The notes beneath the pieces are model-generated. The model had not been told where the DNA came from. It was given only the letters and a program-made list of their open reading frames with translations, and made no database searches. This document shows positions 1-6,787 of a DNA stretch of 9,473 bases, one piece after another. The stretch lies in contig JABDPP010000097.1 in assembly GCA_013042765.1 (NCBI GenBank), positions 1 to 9,473 of the forward strand, written 5' to 3'. This stretch comes from Litoreibacter sp. (GTDB taxonomy: Bacteria > Pseudomonadota > Alphaproteobacteria > Rhodobacterales > Rhodobacteraceae). The translations under genes and the position numbers were made by a program. The first letter of the stretch is position 1. Each line of letters opens with the position of its first letter.

Positions 1-197
1 ACGCCGGTGATACCGTGACTGCGTGGTCGGAGGTTCTCGATATCGCGGAGACGAGTGCGCCGGGTATTGGCGCGATCCGGTTGCGTCTGGTGGCACAGAA
101 AGCCGGCGCTGAATCGTTCTCGCTGAGGGCGGAAGACGGGAAATACCTGCCGGAAGTGCTTCTGGATCTCGACTATTGGGCCTTGATGCCCCTGTGA
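1..197 (+). CDS. mch: MaoC-family hydratase, 3' end only; probably mesaconyl-CoA hydratase
   Basis: This is the C-terminal fragment of a gene that enters from the left edge. The open frame uses codons starting at base 3 and ends at TGA 195-197, giving about 64 residues. It contains AGDTVTAWSEVLDIAE and ends in DLDYWALMPL, which look like the last strands of a hot-dog (MaoC-like) hydratase domain. The GTG at 15 is internal, because the frame stays open upstream of it. From family knowledge, mesaconyl-CoA hydratase (beta-methylmalyl-CoA dehydratase) in Rhodobacter relatives has this kind of C-terminus and lies just before the sdh genes. It interconverts mesaconyl-CoA and beta-methylmalyl-CoA in the ethylmalonyl-CoA pathway. 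The ethylmalonyl-CoA mutase gene later in the window supports that role. The fragment is too short to exclude another MaoC-type hydratase. Confidence 0.6.
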   Translation, partial: AGDTVTAWSEVLDIAETSAPGIGAIRLRLVAQKAGAESFSLRAEDGKYLPEVLLDLDYWALMPL

Positions 198-398
198 GTC
201 CGCGGCGGATCCAGACTCGACCGTCTGTAACCCGGAATTTATTTTTGTGATCACACCGGGATACTGAGTGATCACAAATGCTGCACTTGCGGCAAAATGC
301 GCGGGGTCTGTGAAAAATATCCTTTCGATCCTGCGTGACTTGGTCGAACAATGAGATAAGGTCTCGCATACGCTGCGATCATTTAGCGAGGATGTCCC
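198..398 (+). promoter_or_regulatory. Intergenic control region of the sdh operon
   Basis: This 201-bp gap between the hydratase stop and sdhC must hold the operon's promoter unless sdh is only read through from upstream. Beyond the paired palindromes it has CCCGG (231-235) that can pair with CCGGG (256-260). It also has a short TTGC-G-GCAA palindrome (287-295) and an AT-rich patch near 311-320. I could not choose one convincing -35/-10 pair. TTGCGG at 287 has no good -10 at normal spacing, and TTGGTC at 340 has only a poor one. No U-tracted terminator for the upstream gene is seen, so partial read-through is possible. Confidence 0.45.
244..278. promoter_or_regulatory. Paired palindromic operator-like sites upstream of sdhC
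   Basis: TTTGTGATCAC (244-254) and GTGATCACAAA (268-278) form perfect 11-bp inverted arms around a 13-nt spacer. Each arm contains the self-complementary octamer GTGATCAC (247-254 and 268-275). The octamer centres are 21 bp apart, two helical turns, so two protein dimers would sit on the same face of the DNA. The element lies about 120 bp before the sdhC start, in the only substantial gap ahead of the operon. This fits an operator for a dimeric regulator acting on the sdh genes. The regulator is not identified. The site resembles GntR- or CRP/FNR-type targets only loosely. Confidence 0.5.
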
Positions 399-782
399 AT
401 GGCTGACGTTAATCGGGGAAACCGACCGCTTTCCCCCCACATCTCCATCTACCGGCCTCAGTTCACCTCGGTGAGCTCCATTTTCACGCGGATTACCGGC
501 AACGCCCTGATCCTCGCGGCCATCCTTGTCGTGTGGTGGTTTCTGGCGGCGGCTTACGGTCCGGAATATTTCGCCGTGGCCGATGGCGTGATCACATCGT
601 GGTTCGGGGATCTGGTGATGTTCGGATCTCTCTGGGCGGTCTGGTATCATTTTCTGGCGGGGCTGCGGCATCTCTACTGGGATACGGGCCGTGGCTTTGA
701 GTTGGATGAGGCCAAGATGCTCGCATACGGCATCATGATCGGTTCATTTGTCCTGACGGGCGTCACCGTCATTTTGATTTGA
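399..782 (+). CDS. sdhC: Succinate dehydrogenase cytochrome b556 subunit (SdhC)
   Basis: This is a membrane anchor subunit of complex II, 127 residues long. With SdhD it holds heme b and the ubiquinone site and anchors SdhA and SdhB to the inner membrane. RPLSPHISIYRP (residues 9-20) matches the first family signature, and HFLAGLRHLYWDTG (84-97) matches the second. His84 is the expected heme b ligand. Ser27 and Arg31 fall at the same positions as the quinone-site Ser27 and Arg31 of E. coli SdhC. Three hydrophobic helices are visible at about 33-52, 70-92 and 106-127. The ATG at 399 follows GAGGA (388-392) by 6 nt. It is the first gene of the operon. A third copy of the GTGATCAC octamer found upstream lies inside it at 588-595. 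Confidence 0.96.
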   Translation: MADVNRGNRPLSPHISIYRPQFTSVSSIFTRITGNALILAAILVVWWFLAAAYGPEYFAVADGVITSWFGDLVMFGSLWAVWYHFLAGLRHLYWDTGRGFELDEAKMLAYGIMIGSFVLTGVTVILI

Positions 783-793
783 GGAGCAGCGCG

Positions 794-1165
794 ATGGCAT
801 ATCTGACTGACAGAAAACGCGCGATCGGCTTGGGGTCCGCAAAATCGGGAACCGAGCATCATTGGAACATGATCGTTAGCTCGGTGGCGCTGGCCATCCT
901 GGTGCCGCTTTTCATCTTCACTTTCGGGCCGATGCTGGGTGAGCCGCATGATCAGGTCGTTGCCTATTTCGCCAAACCCTTCCCCGCGATTGTCGCCGCT
1001 CTGACGATCGCCGTCGGGTTCATGCACTTCAAAAACGGGGTGCAGGTGCTGATCGAGGATTATGTGCAGGGCATGATGCGCGAAGTCCTGATCATCGCCA
1101 CGATTTGCCTTTCTTACGCCGCGGCGGGCACGGGGCTCTTCGCCATCGCCCGGATCGCGCTTTAA
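794..1165 (+). CDS. sdhD: Succinate dehydrogenase membrane anchor subunit (SdhD)
   Basis: This is the second membrane anchor of complex II, 123 residues with three hydrophobic helices at about 26-46, 60-80 and 96-121. His78 in the second helix is the likely second axial ligand of heme b. It is followed twelve residues later by the Asp89-Tyr90 pair. This matches the His71...Asp82-Tyr83 spacing of E. coli SdhD, where the tyrosine contacts ubiquinone. The ATG at 794 is chosen because GAGGAG (781-786) overlaps the sdhC stop codon and lies 7 nt before it. An in-frame TTG at 779 would add five residues but has no ribosome binding site. The 11-bp gap after sdhC indicates co-transcription and probably coupled translation. 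The sequence is unlike enterobacterial SdhD outside these residues, as usual for this poorly conserved subunit. Confidence 0.93.
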   Translation: MAYLTDRKRAIGLGSAKSGTEHHWNMIVSSVALAILVPLFIFTFGPMLGEPHDQVVAYFAKPFPAIVAALTIAVGFMHFKNGVQVLIEDYVQGMMREVLIIATICLSYAAAGTGLFAIARIAL

Positions 1166-1188
1166 CCTCACTGCGGAGCAACAGACGC

Positions 1189-2994
1189 ATGGCTGCTTAC
1201 GAATACGAAACACATGAATACGACGTCGTCGTCGTCGGGGCCGGCGGCGCCGGGCTGCGCGCCACGCTGGGCATGGCCGAGCAGGGCCTGCGCACGGCGT
1301 GCGTGACCAAGGTCTTCCCGACCCGCTCCCACACGGTTGCCGCGCAGGGCGGGATCGCCGCGAGCCTCAGCAACATGGGCCCCGATAACTGGCAGTGGCA
1401 TATGTATGACACCGTTAAGGGCTCGGACTGGCTGGGTGACACCGATGCCATGGAATACCTGGCGCGCGAGGCACCCAAGGCAGTCTATGAGCTGGAGCAT
1501 TACGGCGTGCCGTTTTCGCGGACCGAAGAGGGCAAGATCTACCAGCGGCCCTTTGGCGGGCACACCACCGAGTTCGGCGAAGGCCCTCCGGTGCAGCGGA
1601 CCTGTGCCGCAGCCGACCGGACCGGCCACGCGATCCTGCACACGCTCTATGGCCAGTCGCTCAAGAACAATGCCGAGTTCTATATCGAGTATTTCGCGAT
1701 TGACCTGATCATGTCCGATGATGGCGTTTGCACCGGCGTTATGTGCTGGAAGCTCGACGATGGCACGCTGCATCTGTTCTCGGCAAAGATGGTCGTGCTG
1801 GCGACGGGCGGCTACGGCCGCGCCTATTTCTCGGCAACTTCCGCTCATACCTGCACGGGTGACGGTGGCGGGATGGTGGCACGCGCGGGTCTGCCCCTGC
1901 AGGACATGGAGTTCGTGCAATTCCACCCCACCGGCATCTATGGCGCCGGCTGCCTGATCACCGAAGGCGCCCGTGGCGAGGGTGGCTACCTCACCAATTC
2001 GGAAGGCGAGCGGTTCATGGAACGCTATGCGCCCACCTACAAGGATCTGGCCTCTCGTGACGTGGTGTCGCGCTGCATGACGCTCGAGATCCGTGAAGGG
2101 CGCGGGGTTGGTGCGGATGGCGACCACATCCACCTGCATCTCAACCACCTGCCGCCGGAGACTCTGGCTGAACGCTTGCCCGGCATCTCGGAAAGTGCGC
2201 GCATCTTCGCTGGTGTTGACCTGACGAAGGAGCCGATCCCGGTGCTTCCGACTGTGCACTACAACATGGGCGGTATTCCAACGAATTACTGGGGCGAGGT
2301 TCTGTCGCCGACGAAATCCGACCCGGATCGCGTCGCGCCCGGCCTGATGGCTGTCGGGGAGGCCGGCTGTGCATCGGTGCACGGGGCCAACCGTCTGGGT
2401 TCGAACTCGCTGATCGACCTCGTGGTCTTCGGACGGGCCGCGGCGATCCGCGCGGGCCAGATCGTGGACCCGAATGCGCCGAACCCGACCATCGACAACC
2501 GTTCCGTGCAGGAAGCGCTCGACCGGTTCGACGGGCTGCGCCACGCCAAGGGGCATACCCCGACGGCGGAACTGCGCCTCGAGATGCAGCGCACGATGCA
2601 GCAGGACGCAGCCGTGTTCCGCACCGACAAGACCCTGGCCGAGGGCGTCCAGAAGATGGAAGGCGTGGCCAGCAAAATGGACGATCTGGAGGTCTCCGAC
2701 CGCTCGTTGGTCTGGAACTCCGACCTGATGGAGACGCTGGAGCTTGCCAACCTGATGCCCAACGCGGTGGCCACGATCGTGGCGGCTGAGGCGCGTAAGG
2801 AAAGCCGCGGTGCCCATGCGCACGAAGATCACCCGGATCGGGATGATGAGAACTGGCGCAAGCACTCGCTCACCTGGTTCAAGGGCCTCAAGGCGAAACT
2901 GGATTACCGCGGTGTGCACCTGAACCCGCTGACCAGCCACAATGATGGTGGCATTGACCTGAAAAAGATCGCACCGAAGGCACGGGTTTACTGA
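1189..2994 (+). CDS. sdhA: Succinate dehydrogenase flavoprotein subunit (SdhA)
   Basis: This is the catalytic subunit of complex II, 601 residues, typical of the family. It oxidises succinate to fumarate on the cytoplasmic face of the inner membrane and passes electrons to SdhB. The N-terminal dinucleotide fold [12 protein letters not shown] binds [13 protein letters not shown] carries His48, the expected covalent FAD attachment site. Active-site residues recognised by motif are His246 (QFHPTGI), Arg290 (LASRDVVSR), His357 (HYNMGGIPT) and Arg402 ([11 protein letters not shown]). The ATG at 1189 follows GGAG (1175-1178). An in-frame upstream ATG at 1105 is rejected because it lies deep in sdhD and adds a non-homologous leader. 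The TGA at 2992-2994 overlaps the ATG of the next gene by one base. Confidence 0.98.
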   Translation: MAAYEYETHEYDVVVVGAGGAGLRATLGMAEQGLRTACVTKVFPTRSHTVAAQGGIAASLSNMGPDNWQWHMYDTVKGSDWLGDTDAMEYLAREAPKAVYELEHYGVPFSRTEEGKIYQRPFGGHTTEFGEGPPVQRTCAAADRTGHAILHTLYGQSLKNNAEFYIEYFAIDLIMSDDGVCTGVMCWKLDDGTLHLFSAKMVVLATGGYGRAYFSATSAHTCTGDGGGMVARAGLPLQDMEFVQFHPTGIYGAGCLITEGARGEGGYLTNSEGERFMERYAPTYKDLASRDVVSRCMTLEIREGRGVGADGDHIHLHLNHLPPETLAERLPGISESARIFAGVDLTKEPIPVLPTVHYNMGGIPTNYWGEVLSPTKSDPDRVAPGLMAVGEAGCASVHGANRLGSNSLIDLVVFGRAAAIRAGQIVDPNAPNPTIDNRSVQEALDRFDGLRHAKGHTPTAELRLEMQRTMQQDAAVFRTDKTLAEGVQKMEGVASKMDDLEVSDRSLVWNSDLMETLELANLMPNAVATIVAAEARKESRGAHAHEDHPDRDDENWRKHSLTWFKGLKAKLDYRGVHLNPLTSHNDGGIDLKKIAPKARVY

Positions 2995-3314
2995 TGCGTC
3001 TGACCGCCAGCCTGATCGCAGCACCGCTCGCACTCTCGGCCTGTGCCGAGGGAGGTGTTGCCGATCAACTTGCGCGTGCACAGGCCAAGGACGCGGTAAA
3101 CCCGGTGATTGCACGAAACTTCCCGGGCGTTCCGCTGGAGCCCGCGACCGATTGTGTGATCAACAACGCCAGTGCCTCCGAGATCGTGACCCTCGCACGG
3201 GCCTCGGTGACCGGGATGACCCCGACGGACGGCGAACTGGTGCTGGAGATCGCGACCCGACCTGAAACACTGACATGTCTGATCGAAGACGGCCTTGCGC
3301 CGTTCGTGACGTAA
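2994..3314 (+). CDS. Small predicted lipoprotein between sdhA and sdhB, function unknown
   Basis: This 106-residue protein has a short hydrophobic leader ending in a lipobox-like LSAC, which would put a lipidated Cys17 at the mature N-terminus. The next residue is Ala rather than Asp, so outer-membrane sorting is the default guess. Two more cysteines (Cys54 and Cys95) could form a disulfide in the periplasm. No catalytic motif or named domain is recognised. Its ATG shares a base with the sdhA stop (TGATG) and the nearest purine-rich stretch is about 13 nt away, so translation probably depends on ribosomes finishing sdhA. The sdhB start follows 9 nt after its stop. It therefore belongs to the operon and should be made with complex II. 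I recall a similar small gene at this place in related bacteria but could not check. Any role in complex II assembly is speculation. Confidence 0.8.
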   Translation: MRLTASLIAAPLALSACAEGGVADQLARAQAKDAVNPVIARNFPGVPLEPATDCVINNASASEIVTLARASVTGMTPTDGELVLEIATRPETLTCLIEDGLAPFVT

Positions 3315-3323
3315 GAGGACACG

Positions 3324-4103
3324 ATGGTACAACTGACCCTGCCCAAGAACTCGAAGATCATGACCGGAAAGACGTGGCCCAAGCCCGAAGGGGCCACGAA
3401 TGTCCGCAAGTTCCAGATCTACCGTTGGAATCCAGATGACGGGAAGAACCCGCAGGTCGATACCTATTTCGTCGACATGGACAAATGCGGCCCGATGGTT
3501 CTCGACGCGCTGATCAAGATCAAAAACGAGATCGATCCGACGCTCACCTTCCGCCGTTCGTGCCGTGAAGGCATCTGTGGCTCCTGCGCGATGAATATCG
3601 ACGGGATCAACACGCTGGCCTGCATCTACGGCATGGATGAGATCAAGGGCGACGTGAAGGTCTACCCGCTGCCGCATATGCCGGTGATCAAGGACCTTAT
3701 CCCCGACCTGACGCATTTCTATGCCCAGCACGCCTCGATCATGCCGTGGCTGGAAACCAAGACCAACCGCCCGCAGAAGGAATGGCGCCAGTCGATCGAG
3801 GATCGCAAGAAACTCGACGGGCTCTATGAATGCGTCATGTGCGCATCCTGCTACACCTCCTGTCCGTCTTACTGGTGGAACGGAGACCGGTATCTCGGCC
3901 CGGCCGCACTTTTGCATGCCTACCGCTGGATCATTGACAGCCGGGACGAGGCGACGGGTGAGCGTCTGGATGATTTGCAGGATCCGTTCAAGCTTTACCG
4001 CTGCCACACGATCATGAACTGCGCCAAGACCTGCCCCAAGGGCCTGAACCCGGCAAAGGCCATTGGCGAGATCAAGAAGATGATGGTCGAGCGCACCGTC
4101 TGA
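3324..4103 (+). CDS. sdhB: Succinate dehydrogenase iron-sulfur subunit (SdhB)
   Basis: This is the electron-transfer subunit of complex II, 259 residues, bridging the flavin in SdhA and the quinone and heme in SdhC/SdhD. The N-terminal ferredoxin-like domain has Cys80, Cys85, Cys88 (CREGICGSC) and Cys100, which bind the [2Fe-2S] cluster. The C-terminal domain has Cys170, Cys173, Cys176 (CVMCASC) for the [4Fe-4S] cluster. It also has Cys180, Cys227 (CHTIMNC) and Cys233 for the [3Fe-4S] cluster. Cys237 in CAKTCPKG completes the [4Fe-4S] set. The protein is slightly longer than E. coli SdhB, with an extended N-terminus of about 20 residues. GAGGA (3315-3319) lies 4 nt before the ATG. It is the last gene of the operon, and an intrinsic terminator follows within 25 bp. 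Confidence 0.97.
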   Translation: MVQLTLPKNSKIMTGKTWPKPEGATNVRKFQIYRWNPDDGKNPQVDTYFVDMDKCGPMVLDALIKIKNEIDPTLTFRRSCREGICGSCAMNIDGINTLACIYGMDEIKGDVKVYPLPHMPVIKDLIPDLTHFYAQHASIMPWLETKTNRPQKEWRQSIEDRKKLDGLYECVMCASCYTSCPSYWWNGDRYLGPAALLHAYRWIIDSRDEATGERLDDLQDPFKLYRCHTIMNCAKTCPKGLNPAKAIGEIKKMMVERTV

Positions 4104-4127
4104 GGCTCCAGCTTTCAGCGATCTGAC

Positions 4128-4159
4128 AAAGCCGCATTCCCAAAGGACGCGGCTTTTTT
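4128..4159 (+). terminator. Intrinsic terminator of the sdh operon
   Basis: AAAGCCGC (4128-4135) and GCGGCTTT (4149-4156) form a perfect 8-bp stem with a 13-nt loop. The T tract runs 4154-4159 and continues after one C. It lies 25 bp after the sdhB stop and before the next gene, which separates the sdh operon from the DUF1989 gene. In the reverse direction the stem is preceded by only three A residues, so it should work mainly on the plus strand. Confidence 0.9.
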
Positions 4160-4234
4160 CTTTCCCGCCACGGGCCGTGCATCGTATGCAGAAGGGACCG
4201 ACCGCTCAGAGACTTCCGAATGCGAGGCCAGACC

Positions 4235-5074
4235 ATGATCCCCGAAGATGCCGAAATCCGACGCGCCGTCAAACCCGTCATCTGTTATCCGACCGAGACT
4301 TTGCCGCAACTGGATCTGGCGCTGTATGGCGCGGCACGACAGGGCGGTCGTAAGGTCGACGAGGTCAGGGTGCCGCCACGCGAAGCGAGGGCTTTCGGCG
4401 TGCCTGCGGGACATTTCTTCCGGATTACCTCTGTTGAAGGGCCACAGGTCGGCGATTTGAACCTGTGGAACGCCAATGATCTTTCGGAGCGGTTCTACTC
4501 AGGTAAAACCCGCGCGTTGCACGGCACCCACCTGACCGTGGGCGACCGGATGTGGTCGAGCTTTCCAACCCTGCGCCCGATGGCGACCATCGTGGAGGAC
4601 ACGCTGAACTGGTACGGGATCGACGGCTTTGGGGGCTCGGTCCATGACGTGATCGGCACACGCTGCGATCCCTACACCAACAATCTGCTCAACGGCGGGC
4701 AGTATCACCATTGCTGCCATTCGAACCTCACCCGTGCCTTCGCCAGTGAGACCGGGTTTTCCATCGCCGAGTCCGAGCCGCACATCCATGACGTGCTCAA
4801 TGTCTTCATGTGCACCGGCTTCACCCGCGATACCGGTCAGTATTTTATGAAGGCCAGCCCAGTGCGCCCCGGCGATTATATCGAATTCTTTGCCGAAATT
4901 GACCTCATGGGAGCCCTAAGCGCCTGTCCCGGCGGCGATTGCTCGGCGGAGCATTCCAGCGATGAGGCGGCCTGCTTCCCGCTGCAGGTCGATGTCTTCG
5001 CGTCTGACCCAAAGGTGCTGGAGGCTTGGGCGGAACCCGAGCCGAACGGATATGACAGATCGCACGGTGCCTGA
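4235..5074 (+). CDS. DUF1989 (urea carboxylase-associated) family protein
   Basis: This is a soluble 279-residue protein recognised as DUF1989 by the pattern VPAGHFFRITSVEGPQVGDL (residues about 53-72), HDVIGTRCDP (about 137-146) and NGGQYHHCCHSNL (about 153-165). A late CPGGDC follows (Cys231, Cys236). The cluster of His and Cys (His137, Cys144, His158, His159, Cys160, Cys161, His162) suggests a metal site; this is inference. Some members act with urea or guanidine carboxylases, and a paired type deiminates carboxyguanidine. Here the gene stands alone with no carboxylase or transporter nearby, so its substrate is unknown. The ATG at 4235 is chosen because GAGG (4224-4227) lies 7 nt before it. 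An ATG at 4220 in the same frame would add five residues but has a poorer site. It is transcribed separately from sdh and ends 10 bp from the stop of the converging deoD gene. Confidence 0.85.
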   Translation: MIPEDAEIRRAVKPVICYPTETLPQLDLALYGAARQGGRKVDEVRVPPREARAFGVPAGHFFRITSVEGPQVGDLNLWNANDLSERFYSGKTRALHGTHLTVGDRMWSSFPTLRPMATIVEDTLNWYGIDGFGGSVHDVIGTRCDPYTNNLLNGGQYHHCCHSNLTRAFASETGFSIAESEPHIHDVLNVFMCTGFTRDTGQYFMKASPVRPGDYIEFFAEIDLMGALSACPGGDCSAEHSSDEAACFPLQVDVFASDPKVLEAWAEPEPNGYDRSHGA

Positions 5075-5084
5075 GCGAGCTTGA

Positions 5085-5789
5085 TCAGGCGAAAGCGGCT
5101 TCCAGGGCGATCTCGACCATGTCACCAAAGCTCTTTTCACGATCCTCCGAGGGCAGGGCCTCGCCCGTTCCCAGATGGTCGGAGACGGTCAGAACCGCAA
5201 GCGCGCGGCACCCGTAGCGCGCGGCGAGCGTGTAGAGTTCAGCAGCTTCCATCTCCACACCCAAAATGCCGTGGCGGGTCAGTTGCTCGTTCAGGTCAGG
5301 GCGTTCGTCATAGAACACGTCCGACGAATAAATGCCGCCCACATGGGTCTTGATGGATTTGGCCCGGGCCGCCTCTACCGCCGCGCTGAGTAATCCGTAG
5401 TCGGCGCAGGGCGCGAAGTTCAGTTCCCGGAAGATCCCGCTCGAGGGCGAGGTCAGAGTCGAGGCTGTCATAGCAAGGATGACGTCCCGCAGGGCCACGT
5501 CAGGCTGCATGCCACCGGTGGAGCCGATCCGGATCAGGGTATTGTCTCAGTAGTCGCGGATCAGTTCATTGGCGTAGATCGACAGCGACGGCATTCCCAT
5601 GCCCGACCCATGGATCGTCACCGGATTACCCTTCCACATGCCGGTAAAGCCCAGCATGCCACGCACTTCGTTCACGAGGCGCGGTGCTTCCAGAAAGGTC
5701 TCCGCCGCCCATCTGGCGCGATAGGGATCGCCGGGCATAAGAACGGTTTCGGCAATATCGCCGGGCTTCGCACCTATATGAATGGTCAT
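5085..5789 (-). pseudogene. deoD: Purine nucleoside phosphorylase (DeoD type) with an in-frame TGA
   Basis: Read through its single stop, this frame gives about 234 residues, the normal length of hexameric DeoD, which phosphorolyses purine nucleosides in salvage. The N-terminal part has PGDPYRA and the family signature [16 protein letters not shown]. The C-terminal part has [10 protein letters not shown] and [10 protein letters not shown], with the catalytic Asp, and a later Arg in [12 protein letters not shown] (5547-5549) interrupts the frame after ELIRDY. Homologues normally have Gly there, so one GGA-to-TGA change explains it. No frameshift is present. The next ATG (5510) lies beyond the phosphate-binding Arg of LIRIGS, so a restarted fragment should be inactive. 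AGGAG (5797-5801) lies 7 nt before the start at 5789. It is either a recent pseudogene or a sequencing or assembly error, since every other motif is intact. Confidence 0.85.
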
Positions 5790-5822
5790 GAGGGAACTCC
5801 TGCTCAGCCCTGTTCAAATCCG

Positions 5823-5850
5823 GTTATAGCAGAGGCGCGCGATCGGAAAA
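5823..5850 (-). promoter_or_regulatory. deoD: Candidate promoter of deoD
   Basis: On the minus strand, TATAAC (5823-5828) is a good -10 box about 34 bp before the start codon. TTTTCC (5845-5850) is a mediocre -35 at 16-bp spacing. This is the only AT-rich hexamer of this quality in the 211-bp divergent gap (5790-6000). On the plus strand, TTGACC at 5891-5896 could be a -35 for the secreted-protein gene, but no -10 sits at a suitable distance. Confidence 0.35.
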
Positions 5851-6000
5851 CCCGACATTGCGGCCGGCGAGATACGGAGCGATCCGGGGATTGACCCAAA
5901 TCATATCGCGCCGCCGCTGCGTTGGTAGATTTGTCGGGATTGAGACGCGGCCAAGTGGTTGGCGTGGCCGGGTGTTTCCGTGATTTGAAGGAGGTCTTTA

Positions 6001-6777
6001 ATGGGACGCGTTGTGTTTCGATTTTTCAGTCTTGCAGCTCTGGTGCTGTTCACATGGGTAGGCGGCCAGTCGGGCCTGCGGGCTGAGAGCTTTGCTGGGT
6101 CCAATGTCGACAGCCGCGTTCTCGTCGGGTTCAAGGCCAATGCAGAAGGTCCGCAGGCCATGATGCCCGACGGGTGGACCTCGATCCCGTTCCCGGGCGG
6201 CCCGCTGAAAGGGGCCAATGCCCTTCTGGTGTTCATCGACCGGGCGCTTCAGCTTGATCCCGAAGGCAAACCCGCCGATCCCGCCAACATGCGTGCGGTG
6301 GCCGTGGTTGGGCTTGGCAAACAGGAGGGCGGGGACGCGGTCCGCCTCTATGTTTTCCGGATCTACACAACGGACGCCGCGCCCGATCCCTACAAGAACG
6401 CCGTGGCGTCCGACATTGCGCGCAGCACATCGGTTAGCGGGCCCGCCAATGCCGGCAGGATGCGCAAGGAGGAGTGGACCATCGCGCCAGACGGGGGCGG
6501 GGCCATGTCCCTGTCGCTGGACTTCACCTCGGGCAAGCGGGGCTGGAGTTCCGACGAAGCGCGGCCATTCTCGAACACCGATCCGGAGTTCTCGCGCATT
6601 TACCGCTACAACCAGCTGGTCGACCTGGTCATGAGCGCGCCCGTGGGCAAGCCCATGGGGGGCAATTTCGAGTTCTCGAGCACCATTCCGGAGATGTCGA
6701 AGATCTTTGATGGCACACAGGAGCTTGTCGCCATCCTCGATGTGCCGGTCTATGTGCGCGAGGTCTATCTGCCCTGA
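6001..6777 (+). CDS. Secreted protein of unknown function
   Basis: This 258-residue protein starts with a clear Sec-type signal: MGRVVFRF, a hydrophobic run to about residue 22, then a plausible cleavage after Ala28 (GLRA/ES). There is no cysteine at all, so it is not a lipoprotein, and no further membrane helix, so it is probably soluble in the periplasm or exported. The mature part has no motif I can name with confidence. The stretch MPDGWTSIPFPGGPLKGANA followed by FIDRAL...DPEGKPADPAN faintly recalls acetoacetate-decarboxylase-like folds, but this is a weak impression. The start is well fixed by AAGGAGG (5988-5994), a near-perfect Shine-Dalgarno 6 nt before the ATG, which suggests efficient translation. 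It converges with the ethylmalonyl-CoA mutase gene, with 10 bp between stops and no visible terminator between them. Confidence 0.82.
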   Translation: MGRVVFRFFSLAALVLFTWVGGQSGLRAESFAGSNVDSRVLVGFKANAEGPQAMMPDGWTSIPFPGGPLKGANALLVFIDRALQLDPEGKPADPANMRAVAVVGLGKQEGGDAVRLYVFRIYTTDAAPDPYKNAVASDIARSTSVSGPANAGRMRKEEWTIAPDGGGAMSLSLDFTSGKRGWSSDEARPFSNTDPEFSRIYRYNQLVDLVMSAPVGKPMGGNFEFSSTIPEMSKIFDGTQELVAILDVPVYVREVYLP

Positions 6778-6787
6778 TCTCGAAGGT

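Noticed and set aside
287..295. TTGC-G-GCAA palindrome as a short-chain acyl-CoA regulator (TTTGCAAA-type) site
   Set aside because: It is a single short site with an odd central base and lacks the paired TTTGCAAA arrangement. No such pair was found near ecm either.
1105..1188. Upstream in-frame extension of sdhA from an ATG at 1105
   Set aside because: It overlaps the end of sdhD by about 60 bp and encodes an Arg-rich leader unlike SdhA, while the ATG at 1189 has a ribosome binding site and the expected N-terminus.
1168..3114. Long open frame of 648 codons on the minus strand across sdhA
   Set aside because: Its product is rich in Arg, His and Gln with no recognisable domain, and it mirrors a strongly conserved sdhA. 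It is an antisense artefact of high-GC codon use.
2988..4007. 339-codon minus-strand open frame across the lipoprotein gene and sdhB
   Set aside because: It is antisense to the SdhB cluster-binding cysteines, and the product resembles no family.
4415..4661. Small minus-strand open frames inside the DUF1989 gene
   Set aside because: They overlap conserved codons of the plus-strand gene and have no start signals or recognisable motifs.
5547..5549. TGA in deoD read as selenocysteine
   Set aside because: The family position is glycine, DeoD has no redox cysteine there, and no selenoprotein of this family is known to me. A point change or sequence error is simpler.
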